This document shows, in pieces, positions 1-5,817 of a stretch of 7,351 nucleotides of DNA. The notes under the pieces were generated by a model that made no database searches, had not been told where the DNA came from, and worked only from the letters and a program-made list of their open reading frames with translations. Source of the stretch: Firmicutes bacterium UBA1535 (GTDB lineage Bacteria > Bacillota > Clostridia > Tissierellales > Sedimentibacteraceae). The stretch spans positions 1-7,351 of the forward strand of contig DCPV01000232.1 of NCBI GenBank assembly GCA_002323775.1, in the 5' to 3' direction. Position 1 is the stretch's first letter. The number at the start of each line of letters is the position of its first letter. The position numbers were made by a program, and so were the translations under genes.

Positions 1-3
1 TAA

Positions 4-63
4 GGCTCAAGCCAGTACCATTCCCTTATAGGGCAAGAGCAAACCACCAGCTGAGCTGGTGGT
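4..63. repeat. Cluster of three perfect inverted repeats, possible insertion-sequence end or terminator
   Basis: Three perfect inverted repeats lie head to tail: GGCT/AGCC at 4-13, CCCT/AGGG at 23-33, and a 10-bp stem ACCACCAGCT/AGCTGGTGGT around a single G at 43-63. No long T-tract follows on the + strand. On the minus strand the large stem is followed by a short T-rich run, so it could also end a minus-strand transcript. Several subterminal hairpins close together are typical of IS200/IS605-family ends, and the sequence resembles such ends as I remember them, but no transposase gene is visible in the window. The identification as a mobile-element relic is inference; the hairpins themselves are certain. 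Confidence 0.4.
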
Positions 64-70
64 CATGATT

Positions 71-172
71 TTAATTTAGCTGCTTTATGGTGTTACTGAT
101 TTCACTAAGAATTGTAGCAGCAATAATGTAAGCAATACCTAGGATAGTTGTGATAGGATAACTAATTTCTTC
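71..172 (-). pseudogene. Tail of a small hydrophobic minus-strand reading frame without a start
   Basis: On the minus strand 33 codons stay open from position 172 down to a TAA at 71-73. The encoded stretch has one strongly hydrophobic segment (ITTILGIAYIIAATIL) followed by a polar tail ending NTIKQLN. The frame begins directly after an in-frame TAA (173-175) and has no ATG, GTG or TTG, so it cannot be a normal complete gene. A short ATG-initiated frame upstream overlaps it in another phase, which would fit a frameshifted relic. The stop lies 7 bases before the large hairpin at 43-63, a normal place for a terminator. I recognise no family. It could be a chance frame in AT-rich DNA. Confidence 0.2.
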
Positions 173-228
173 TTAATAAATTTTTTAAATAAGATAAATA
201 ACATTAGTATACAATTAATTAAGGATTA

Positions 229-249
229 TAGGTTGCCTTTATCAACCTA
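229..249. promoter_or_regulatory. Perfect 7-bp inverted repeat upstream of the AraC-type regulator, candidate operator or leader hairpin
   Basis: TAGGTTG (229-235) and CAACCTA (243-249) are exact inverted repeats separated by 7 bases, 32 bases before the start of the regulator gene. A weak -10-like hexamer TACAAT (210-215) lies upstream, so the repeat may fall just downstream of the transcription start. It could be an operator, for instance for autoregulation, or a short hairpin in the 5' leader. The symmetry is visible directly; its role is inferred. Confidence 0.35.
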
Positions 250-261
250 AATATTTATATA

Positions 262-267
262 AGGGAG
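262..267 (+). promoter_or_regulatory. Ribosome binding site of the AraC-type regulator, widely spaced
   Basis: AGGGAG lies 13 bases before the ATG at 281, longer than the usual 6 to 10. The intervening sequence is almost pure A/T and offers no in-frame ATG, GTG or TTG. The ATG at 281 therefore remains the best start, perhaps with reduced translation efficiency. Confidence 0.55.
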
Positions 268-280
268 TTAATATAATATT

Positions 281-1072
281 ATGACGAATTATGAAGATAA
301 TAAAAACTGTTTAACTGATTCGCTTCAATCGCTTTTTAATTCTAATAAAGAAGTATTGCTTGCAAAGGCAATAGAAATGTTCCCGTATTTGATTCACGTT
401 TTTGCTCCTGACGGAACAACGGTGTTTGTGAATGAGGCTGTACGTAAGCAATATGGAATCACTCGAGAATTACTTCAGGAAACCATCATTGGAAAGTATA
501 ACATTTTAAGGGATACATCTGTTACTGCCGCAATTTCACCAGAACTATTACAGAGGGCATTTCGTGGAGAAATAATTTATTGTCCGGATGTTAAGATTCC
601 TTTGGATGTTTTATCAGAGCGTTTTGGAGTGCAAGACTACGATATGGAGGCCATGTATCAAGATATAACAAACTTCCCGATTCTTGATGATGAAGGACAG
701 GTTGAATATATTATGGCGATACAGATTATAAGGAGAGTCTATCGAGGCAGAGAGGAAATTGAGCGAGCGAAAGAATACATGGAAAACAACTGGATGGATG
801 CTTTCGATGTAAACAAAACGGCGAAAGCCGCCGGACTGAGCCGTACTCATTTTTCAAGACTGTTTAAAAAGCACACAGGGATGACACCACACGATTATTA
901 TATCAATTTTAAAATTAAACGAATCGAAGACAAATTATTGGATTCAAATCTATCTATATCTCAGGTTTTTGCTGTCTGCGGTTTAGACTACAACGGTCGT
1001 TTTGCAAATGTTTTCAAGAAAAAAACGGGATTATGTCCTTCGCAATATCGAAAAAACGCACATCAATACTGA
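281..1072 (+). CDS. AraC-family transcriptional regulator with N-terminal PAS-like sensor domain
   Basis: The 263-residue product is a predicted cytoplasmic DNA-binding regulator. Residues about 28-150 resemble a PAS domain (FPYLIHVFAPDGTTVFVNEA near 34-53, then a GK motif and a closing beta strand VEYIMAIQII at 141-150), which would bind a small ligand or mediate dimerisation. Residues about 160-259 form the AraC/XylS double helix-turn-helix. The first helix pair carries AKAAGLSRTHFSRLFKKHTG (181-200). The second carries ISQVFAVCGLDYNGRFANVF, and the domain ends with the family signature FKKKTGLCPSQYRK. The length fits a one-sensor-domain member. The gene is monocistronic, with its own terminator 24 bases after the stop. 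The target is unknown. Candidates are its own promoter (inverted repeat at 229-249) and the surface-protein genes downstream. The family call is secure; the ligand and regulon are not inferable. Confidence 0.93.
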   Translation: MTNYEDNKNCLTDSLQSLFNSNKEVLLAKAIEMFPYLIHVFAPDGTTVFVNEAVRKQYGITRELLQETIIGKYNILRDTSVTAAISPELLQRAFRGEIIYCPDVKIPLDVLSERFGVQDYDMEAMYQDITNFPILDDEGQVEYIMAIQIIRRVYRGREEIERAKEYMENNWMDAFDVNKTAKAAGLSRTHFSRLFKKHTGMTPHDYYINFKIKRIEDKLLDSNLSISQVFAVCGLDYNGRFANVFKKKTGLCPSQYRKNAHQY

Positions 1073-1095
1073 ACATTTTGACAGCGATATCAAAC

Positions 1096-1125
1096 AGATC
1101 TTCGGAAATTCCGGAGGTCTTTTTT
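1096..1125 (+). terminator. Rho-independent terminator after the AraC-type regulator
   Basis: The arms 1096-1105 (AGATCTTCGG) and 1111-1120 (CCGGAGGTCT) pair over 10 bp, including two G-U pairs. The loop is AAATT and a run of T begins at the end of the right arm (1120-1125). It lies 24 bases downstream of the regulator stop and separates that gene from the lipoprotein unit. Confidence 0.9.
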
Positions 1126-1214
1126 AATTTCATACAGAATGATATTTTTCTTACTAAATTTGGTCTGGTAGCTTCTATCTTATTTGGATGTTTTTTACTA
1201 AAATAAAAGTATGA

Positions 1215-1313
1215 ATAAATGAGAAGGGATTATATCAACTGGTTGAGAAAACAAAAGAAAAGCTGTCGACAGAACTGCCTAATCTTCAAAAGGAGCTGGA
1301 AAAACTCAATTAG
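1215..1313 (+). pseudogene. Remnant of an unidentified gene, charged helical C-terminal fragment
   Basis: After a TGA (1212-1214), 32 codons remain open to a TAG at 1311-1313. The translation ends in a highly charged, leucine-spaced helix: LVEKTKEKLSTELPNLQKEL (1239-1298). This amino-acid pattern and its locally higher GC look like real coding sequence rather than random AT-rich DNA. There is no ATG, GTG or TTG start; the only candidate is CTG at 1239, with AGAAGGG 10 bases ahead, which would give a 24-residue peptide. The simplest reading is the broken C-terminal end of a lost gene. I do not recognise the family. Confidence 0.3.
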
Positions 1314-1394
1314 AATTTTTTAATTTGTAATGTGCGTTATGTCTACGGTTTTTTTTAGGTTTTGTCAAGTAAATTGTAGCTTGAAATTGAAATA

Positions 1395-1400
1395 GGGAGG
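1395..1400 (+). promoter_or_regulatory. Ribosome binding site that fixes the TTG start of the lipoprotein gene
   Basis: GGGAGG lies 8 bases before the TTG at 1409. This strong site decides for the TTG start. The next in-frame ATG (1436) would remove the Lys-Lys start of the signal peptide and has no comparable site in front of it. Confidence 0.8.
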
Positions 1401-1408
1401 ATTATATT

Positions 1409-1975
1409 TTGAAGAAATTATTTGCTTTGGTTATTATGTTGTTTCTAGCACTCTTGTTTGTTGCTTGTTATAAAGCCATCAATGTCGGAAATGGAAGTAC
1501 TGCTAAAACATCACAAATTGATAAGAGTGGAGAAGATATCGCAGATATTGTGGGTGAACAGCTGAAATCTGACATGGTTAAGGTCATAGTAGAGCTTCCC
1601 GATGGCTGGGAACAGGTCAAAGGCTCAGTGTTGGAACATCAATACATGAAAAATACTGCTAGCTTTATGGTTAAAACGGAAAACTTCACCAACAATACTT
1701 TAGATGATGTGGTTAATGAGGCAATTGAAATCTATACAAAAATATTTGCTGATTTTAAAACTCAAATTCCAGAAAAAATCTCTATTGATGGTAAGGAAGC
1801 GAGAAAGCTGACTTTTACCTGCACAGTCAGCAACATGGATATGAAATACTTTTATGTATATCTTTTTGCAGGAGGAAAAATTTATGTGTTGACATTTGGC
1901 GATTTGTTGAATAGTTTTGATTCTCTCTCTGAGGATTATGAAGTGATTTTGGATAGTATACAATTTATTCAGTGA
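1409..1975 (+). CDS. Predicted lipoprotein with PsbP/DcrB-like domain
   Basis: The 188-residue product starts at TTG. It has a lipoprotein signal peptide: a basic start (MKK), a hydrophobic core (residues 4-18), and a lipobox FVAC ending at Cys20. The -3 residue is Phe rather than the usual Leu. After cleavage Cys20 would be lipid-modified, tethering the protein to the outer face of the membrane. Residues about 21-55 are a polar linker. Residues about 56-188 alternate strands and one long helix (98-115), with the VELPDGW motif at 61-67 and a final strand LDSIQFIQ. This layout resembles the PsbP/DcrB-like (DUF1795-type) fold of small secreted lipoproteins, whose function is mostly unknown. No catalytic residues are evident. 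The SLH protein gene follows after 29 bases on the same strand, so the two are probably one transcript. The lipoprotein call is firm; the domain assignment is tentative. Confidence 0.8.
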   Translation: MKKLFALVIMLFLALLFVACYKAINVGNGSTAKTSQIDKSGEDIADIVGEQLKSDMVKVIVELPDGWEQVKGSVLEHQYMKNTASFMVKTENFTNNTLDDVVNEAIEIYTKIFADFKTQIPEKISIDGKEARKLTFTCTVSNMDMKYFYVYLFAGGKIYVLTFGDLLNSFDSLSEDYEVILDSIQFIQ

Positions 1976-1990
1976 TGAGCCTTAAAGAAT

Positions 1991-1996
1991 AGGAGG
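1991..1996 (+). promoter_or_regulatory. Consensus ribosome binding site of the SLH protein gene
   Basis: AGGAGG lies 8 bases before the ATG at 2005, inside the 29-base gap after the lipoprotein stop. The near-perfect site suggests high translation, as expected for an abundant surface protein. Confidence 0.85.
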
Positions 1997-2004
1997 AATA
2001 TTCT

Positions 2005-3522
2005 ATGAAATCTAAATTTACAGTAAGAATTATTGTTTTTTCAATGTTAATATGCCTGTTTTCACCAATGGCATATGCCTCATATCAGCCACCTTCGTCA
2101 TATAATTCGCCCACAAATGTAGGCGTGATGTTCAATGGGGAGGAGCTTGAATATGATAAAAGCGGTCGATGGAGCTTTGACATAGGATTTGGAGCTACTG
2201 ATGAAATAAGAGAGCTAATAGCAGCTTATGAGGATGGCAGAATGGATGAAGCAGGATACGACAGCTTTAATGTGTCGTGTCAGGGTGATTATAAGCTTGA
2301 CAACGGTAAATGGAGGTCTGAACAATCTGGTTACGACGACTGGGTTTTTACACAGGATACGGGATTTAGCAATGAATTCGGTACGTGGGTTTCCAATTGT
2401 CACATATATGATGCTTATTTTGACGAGTCAATACCTGACGGTGTTCTGCCCGGAGGAAAGGAGTTCTTCGACAGCCATAGCATATCATTTAGAGTTCGTT
2501 TTTATATAGGATTCTATCACTCGGACAGTGGAGAGAGCTACGAATACTATTCTCCGTGGTCTCAATCTGTATCATATACAAACAATCAGAAGATTGAGGA
2601 TCCATCTGCTCTCATCAATCATGAACCTACGCTACTGTCGGCAGAATTGAAAAAGACTGACGACGGACGTCCATATCTGAGTTTTAGTGCAGATAAAGCT
2701 CACGATAATATCCAACTTTTAAACAGTATATCGAACCAACGTGTATATACAAACGTTTGGCTCCGAGTTAATGGAGGAGGATGGTTCGATGCTGGAACCT
2801 ACTTGTGGATGAAGGAGACATTTGACGTTGATGCAGATAACTATTTTACAGATACAGAAAGCTTTGACGACGCAGTATATGATGTCAAGTTCCGCTACAG
2901 CTTTGATTACGATTACTATCCTGCGGCTGGAAAAAGCGGAGATGTATACTCACCATTTTCTAACGTAATCTCTCATGGAATGCCAGCCTATAATGGTGCA
3001 TCCAGTTGGGCTAAGGCAGAGCTTGATAAAGCAGCTGGTTATGGTCTCATTACAGAACGCATCAAAGATAAGATGTCCGGCAAAATTACTCGTGAAGAAT
3101 TTGCAGAAATTGCTGTTAAGCTTTATGAAAAATACACAGGCAAAACTGCGATATCGGGAAATGCAAGCTTTAGTGACACAAGCAATACTGAAATTCTCAA
3201 GGCCGCCAATCTTGGTCTTGTGACAGGAGTCGGCGACAACAAATACGCACCGAATCAATTGGTAACGAGAGAGCAAATGGCAACAATTTTGCTTCGAGCT
3301 CTAAAGGTTATTGAATCGGATACAGATTTTACTCCAGATTTCAGCCAAAAATTTGCCGACGACGCAAAGGTGGAATCATGGGCTAGGGATGGAGTCTATT
3401 ATTGTGCCAAGGCGGAAATTGTCACTGGTATCGGAGCAAATATGTTCGACCCGGATGGATATGCTACACGAGAGCAGGCTGTCATTGTCTGCACAAGAGC
3501 GTACGAATACTTTAGCAAATAA
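2005..3522 (+). CDS. Exported cell-wall-anchored protein with two similar beta-rich ectodomains and three SLH repeats
   Basis: The 505-residue product has a Sec signal peptide (basic MKSK, hydrophobic 6-20, likely cleavage after AYA at 23-25) and no lipobox. The C-terminal third holds three S-layer-homology repeats at about 333-379, 389-436 and 449-503. Each carries the conserved TRE core (ITRE 361-364, VTRE 420-423, ATRE 487-490). SLH triplets bind pyruvylated secondary cell-wall polymer, so the protein should be anchored non-covalently outside the cell. The region 33-325 is rich in Tyr, Trp, Asp and Ser and contains two blocks that resemble each other. Each ends in a strand with alternating aromatic residues followed by YSP(W/F)S (182-186 and 315-319), which suggests duplicated fibronectin-III-like modules. 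No enzyme motif is visible. A binding, adhesive or S-layer-associated role is inferred. It follows the lipoprotein gene and ends at a strong terminator. Confidence 0.9.
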   Translation: MKSKFTVRIIVFSMLICLFSPMAYASYQPPSSYNSPTNVGVMFNGEELEYDKSGRWSFDIGFGATDEIRELIAAYEDGRMDEAGYDSFNVSCQGDYKLDNGKWRSEQSGYDDWVFTQDTGFSNEFGTWVSNCHIYDAYFDESIPDGVLPGGKEFFDSHSISFRVRFYIGFYHSDSGESYEYYSPWSQSVSYTNNQKIEDPSALINHEPTLLSAELKKTDDGRPYLSFSADKAHDNIQLLNSISNQRVYTNVWLRVNGGGWFDAGTYLWMKETFDVDADNYFTDTESFDDAVYDVKFRYSFDYDYYPAAGKSGDVYSPFSNVISHGMPAYNGASSWAKAELDKAAGYGLITERIKDKMSGKITREEFAEIAVKLYEKYTGKTAISGNASFSDTSNTEILKAANLGLVTGVGDNKYAPNQLVTREQMATILLRALKVIESDTDFTPDFSQKFADDAKVESWARDGVYYCAKAEIVTGIGANMFDPDGYATREQAVIVCTRAYEYFSK

Positions 3523-3565
3523 GCTTTAAACATAAAAGAGATTGTAGCAAAACAGCAGTAAAAGA

Positions 3566-3611
3566 ACAGAGCCGAAACACTGAAAAAGCAGTGCAAAAGG
3601 CTCTGTTTTTT
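3566..3611 (+). terminator. Strong nested-stem rho-independent terminator after the SLH protein gene
   Basis: An outer stem ACAGAGCC (3566-3573) pairs with GGCTCTGT (3599-3606) and encloses an inner stem CACTG (3578-3582) / CAGTG (3589-3593). A run of T (3606-3611) follows. It sits 43 bases after the stop codon and ends the lipoprotein/SLH unit. Confidence 0.92.
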
Positions 3612-3639
3612 GTAGTTTACCCAGCATGGGAGTAATTTA

Positions 3640-3732
3640 ATGGTAATGTTAGAGGAGAAGGTTAGTCACTCTAACTCGACTTTCAAATTTATTCATTTAA
3701 TTTTTAAGCATATATATTTTGTTTTTTTATGA
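3640..3732 (+). CDS. Possible 30-residue peptide ORF, doubtful
   Basis: This ATG-started frame of 30 codons has a GGGAG ribosome binding site (3628-3632) 7 bases ahead. The product has a polar start (MVMLEEKVSHSNS) and a hydrophobic, aromatic-rich end (IYFVFL). Its TGA overlaps the ATG of the next tiny frame (ATGA at 3729-3732), an arrangement that allows translational coupling. It could be a leader peptide or an exported small peptide for the transporter. However, frames of this length arise often by chance in such AT-rich DNA, and no promoter is seen between the upstream terminator and this start. Confidence 0.15.
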   Translation: MVMLEEKVSHSNSTFKFIHLIFKHIYFVFL

Positions 3733-3824
3733 ACAACTCGAGAGAAAAGACTATTGCAAATTTTTGTTTTGTTGCAGCATCTCGTTATTCATTAGCGATA
3801 AAATTAAATTCTCAAGCTTTTTAA
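3729..3824 (+). CDS. Possible 31-residue peptide ORF upstream of the ABC exporter, doubtful
   Basis: This ATG-started frame of 31 codons has the product start MNNSREKTIANFCFVAASRY. It has one Cys, a charged N-terminal part and a mixed C-terminal part, loosely like a small peptide precursor. It has no ribosome binding site of its own and could only be translated by coupling to the overlapping frame upstream. No modification enzyme or leader peptidase is encoded nearby. Position ahead of an exporter is the only contextual support. Confidence 0.13.
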   Translation: MNNSREKTIANFCFVAASRYSLAIKLNSQAF

Positions 3825-3833
3825 TTGCACAAA

Positions 3834-3864
3834 TTGTAAAAATTTGTTAAAATATCTATATAAT
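3834..3864 (+). promoter_or_regulatory. Candidate sigma-A-type promoter for the ABC transporter
   Basis: A perfect -10 TATAAT (3859-3864) is preceded by TTGTAA (3834-3839) with a 19-base spacer, slightly longer than optimal. It would give a leader of roughly 75-80 bases before the transporter start at 3949. It is the best promoter-like sequence in this gap, but in AT-rich DNA such matches also arise by chance. Confidence 0.5.
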
Positions 3865-3948
3865 AAGAATTAATGGTATATTAATATGCAGAATAAAAAA
3901 TTGAATATGTAATTGGTTAAGAAAAGAAAGTAGAGGATTTAAAAATTT

Positions 3949-5721
3949 ATGATGAAGATAATCAAAAATAACGCTAAAATAATCAAGCAAGTATACGGCA
4001 TATCTAAGGGATATGTAGTTCTCAATATTATTAGTGAAACATTATACAACATAGTGCCTATTCTGAATTTATTGTTATTAAAAATTGTTGTCGATTTAAT
4101 AGTTGGAGGAGTGGGTTCCTCATTTTCAACTACTATTTGGGTAATTGCGGTTTTTGGAATTGTACAAACCTTATTTATGGTACAAAAAACATATATTAAT
4201 AATGTGTATAATCCAAGGATAGAATTATTAATTAATAGAAAAATGTATGATACGATGTTTTCTGCGGTTAAAAAGGTAGATTTATCAGATATTGAATCTG
4301 CGTCATTTTACAATACATATGTAAAAGCAACAAGTGAAATAGATACAAGAATTATAGCAGTTTGTAAGACATTTTTTTCATCAATTGCTGGTATGCTGGC
4401 TATAATTGGTATTGTAACTGTTATGGCAAAATTGAACCCTGTATTTATCTTGTTTGGATTTATTAATGTATTCTTAAATTTGAAGTTAATGACTAAGAAA
4501 AATAAATATTCTTTTGAATTAAATATGAAAAAAATACCATATACTAGAAAATTTGATTATATTAAACGGGTGTTCTTTTTACAGGATTATGCTAAAGAGA
4601 TTCGTACATTTCCTACAGAGTTATTATCTGATAAGATAAATGAATCAACAGATTCTCAGATTGACTTAGTTAAAACTTATGCGAAACCAATTAATGCTGT
4701 GGATAGTTTGGGTATGATAATTAGAATGGGAATATCTATATTAATGTTATTATATTTATCGTACGAAATATCGAAAGGCAGAATGCTTGTTGGTGATTTC
4801 ATGGCTATAATTAATGGTGTTTCAACATTAACTATGTATTTAGGTACTATGCTTCAAATGTATCCTTCAATGCAGCAGCATAGCCTTTATATTGAAAACA
4901 TTAATTCTGTTTTAATATATAATTCCAATGTGGAGATAAGCGGTTCTATAAAAATTACTCAATTTCCGGAGATATCTTTTAATGATGTTGGTTTTACATA
5001 TCCTTCAAGTAAATTTAGCTTAAAAAATATTTCGATGGATATAAAAAGAGGTAAAAAATTAGCAATTGTCGGATATAACGGTGCAGGGAAAAGTACCTTG
5101 ATTAAATTGCTTTTAAAATTATATATGCCTACAAAGGGTAATATTAGCATTAATAATGAATTGAATTCACTATATGACACTAAGGATATGAGAAATCATA
5201 TTATTCCTGTATTCCAAGACTTTGAAATATACGCATTATCAATTGCTGAAAACATATTAATGCGTTATGTAAAAAATAAAGAGGATATAGAAAAGATTGA
5301 AAGTGCACTTAAAAAAGCAGGCTTGTATGAAAAAGTTAGTAATCTTCCTAATGGAATTAATACAATAGTTTCAACAGAATTTGATGAAAATGGGATAAAT
5401 CTCTCTGGGGGAGAAAAACAAAAGCTTGCATTAGCCAGAGCTATAGCAATGGATAGTGAAGTTTTGGTATTAGATGAACCCTCTAGCTCAATGGACCCTG
5501 AATCAGAACATCATTTACTTGATACTATACTTGATTTAGCTAAGGATAAATCTCTTGTTATAATCACTCATAGACTGGCATTTGCGAATAAAATGGATGA
5601 GATTTGCTTTATGGAGGACGGAAAGATAATTGAAAGAGGTACACATTCTCAATTAATGGAATTAGAGGGTAAGTACTGTGAATTTTATAATATGCAGAGC
5701 AATGCTTATTCTATGAATTAA
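3949..5721 (+). CDS. ABC exporter half-transporter (fused membrane and ATPase domains)
   Basis: The 590-residue product is an exporter-type ABC protein that works as a dimer in the membrane. Residues 1-325 form the membrane domain, with about six hydrophobic segments near 22-49, 63-80, 143-160, 164-178, 254-271 and 281-303. Residues about 340-590 form the ATPase with all motifs intact: Walker A GYNGAGKST (375-383), Q-loop Gln423, signature LSGGE (485-489), Walker B VLVLDE (505-510) with Glu510, SSMD D-loop (513-516) and His541. There is no N-terminal C39 peptidase domain. The first of two adjacent ATGs is preferred because AGAGG (3932-3936) lies 12 bases away. The gene stands alone between terminators, so it is either a homodimer or pairs with a product encoded elsewhere. 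The substrate is unknown; related proteins often export peptides or lipids. The local sequence is very AT-rich, especially in the membrane domain. Confidence 0.93.
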   Translation: MMKIIKNNAKIIKQVYGISKGYVVLNIISETLYNIVPILNLLLLKIVVDLIVGGVGSSFSTTIWVIAVFGIVQTLFMVQKTYINNVYNPRIELLINRKMYDTMFSAVKKVDLSDIESASFYNTYVKATSEIDTRIIAVCKTFFSSIAGMLAIIGIVTVMAKLNPVFILFGFINVFLNLKLMTKKNKYSFELNMKKIPYTRKFDYIKRVFFLQDYAKEIRTFPTELLSDKINESTDSQIDLVKTYAKPINAVDSLGMIIRMGISILMLLYLSYEISKGRMLVGDFMAIINGVSTLTMYLGTMLQMYPSMQQHSLYIENINSVLIYNSNVEISGSIKITQFPEISFNDVGFTYPSSKFSLKNISMDIKRGKKLAIVGYNGAGKSTLIKLLLKLYMPTKGNISINNELNSLYDTKDMRNHIIPVFQDFEIYALSIAENILMRYVKNKEDIEKIESALKKAGLYEKVSNLPNGINTIVSTEFDENGINLSGGEKQKLALARAIAMDSEVLVLDEPSSSMDPESEHHLLDTILDLAKDKSLVIITHRLAFANKMDEICFMEDGKIIERGTHSQLMELEGKYCEFYNMQSNAYSMN

Positions 5722-5774
5722 AAGTTTAACTACTTAACTTACATATTCATTGCAATTAATAATAGATATTATGC

Positions 5775-5811
5775 AAAAGCACTTATAAACATGGGTATTA
5801 TAAGTGCTTTT
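5775..5811. terminator. Bidirectional terminator between convergent genes
   Basis: A perfect 14-bp inverted repeat (5775-5788 and 5798-5811; arms AAAAGCACTTATAA and TTATAAGTGCTTTT) has a 9-base loop. Each strand shows T residues at the 3' side of the stem. It lies 53 bases after the transporter stop and 6 bases beyond the stop of the convergent peptidase gene, so it can serve both. Confidence 0.9.
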
Positions 5812-5817
5812 AAAATG

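Larger units (their letters stand above)
1126..1408 (+). other. Gene-poor stretch between the regulator and the lipoprotein gene
   Basis: This 283-base stretch holds no convincing complete gene. It contains the coding-like fragment at 1215-1313 and a T-rich section (1341-1363) without a clear stem. A possible -35 element TTGTCA (1362-1367) lies before the lipoprotein gene, but I find no good -10 partner 16-18 bases downstream, so no promoter is annotated. The lipoprotein unit must nevertheless start transcription here, because a strong terminator lies just upstream. Confidence 0.5.
3612..3948 (+). other. Long AT-rich leader of the ABC transporter gene
   Basis: The 337 bases between the terminator and the transporter contain no conventional gene. 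Visible elements are two tiny overlapping open frames (3640-3732 and 3729-3824), a perfect 7-bp inverted repeat GTTAGAG/CTCTAAC (3648-3654 and 3669-3675), a candidate promoter (3834-3864) and the ribosome binding site. The sequence is longer than a simple promoter needs and may hold relics or regulatory sites. I see no recognisable riboswitch or T-box. Confidence 0.5.

Noticed and set aside
614..850. Minus-strand open frame of 78 codons inside the AraC-type regulator
   Set aside because: It lies wholly antisense to a well-supported gene, has no family resemblance and no clear ribosome binding site. It is a frame shadow.
1219..1323. ATG-started frame of 34 codons overlapping the charged-helix fragment
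   Set aside because: Its Arg/Cys/Trp-rich product has a shadow-like composition, it has no ribosome binding site, and the overlapping frame at 1215-1313 looks far more coding-like.
2228..2509. Plus-strand 93-codon frame inside the SLH protein gene
   Set aside because: It is out of phase with a gene whose signal peptide, repeats and terminator are all consistent. No independent start signal is visible.
2950..3276. Minus-strand 108-codon frame opposite the SLH repeats
   Set aside because: It is antisense to conserved SLH motifs, and its Cys/Phe-rich translation matches no family I know. It is a shadow of the biased codon use.
3887..3913. Eight-codon ATG frame in the exporter leader (MQNKKLNM)
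   Set aside because: It has no ribosome binding site and is too short to separate from chance. It lacks the repeated codons or hairpins of an attenuation leader.
3612..3948. Riboswitch, T-box or small RNA in the exporter leader
   Set aside because: I searched for conserved cores and a terminator/antiterminator pair. Only one weak 7-bp inverted repeat is present, and no recognisable motif.
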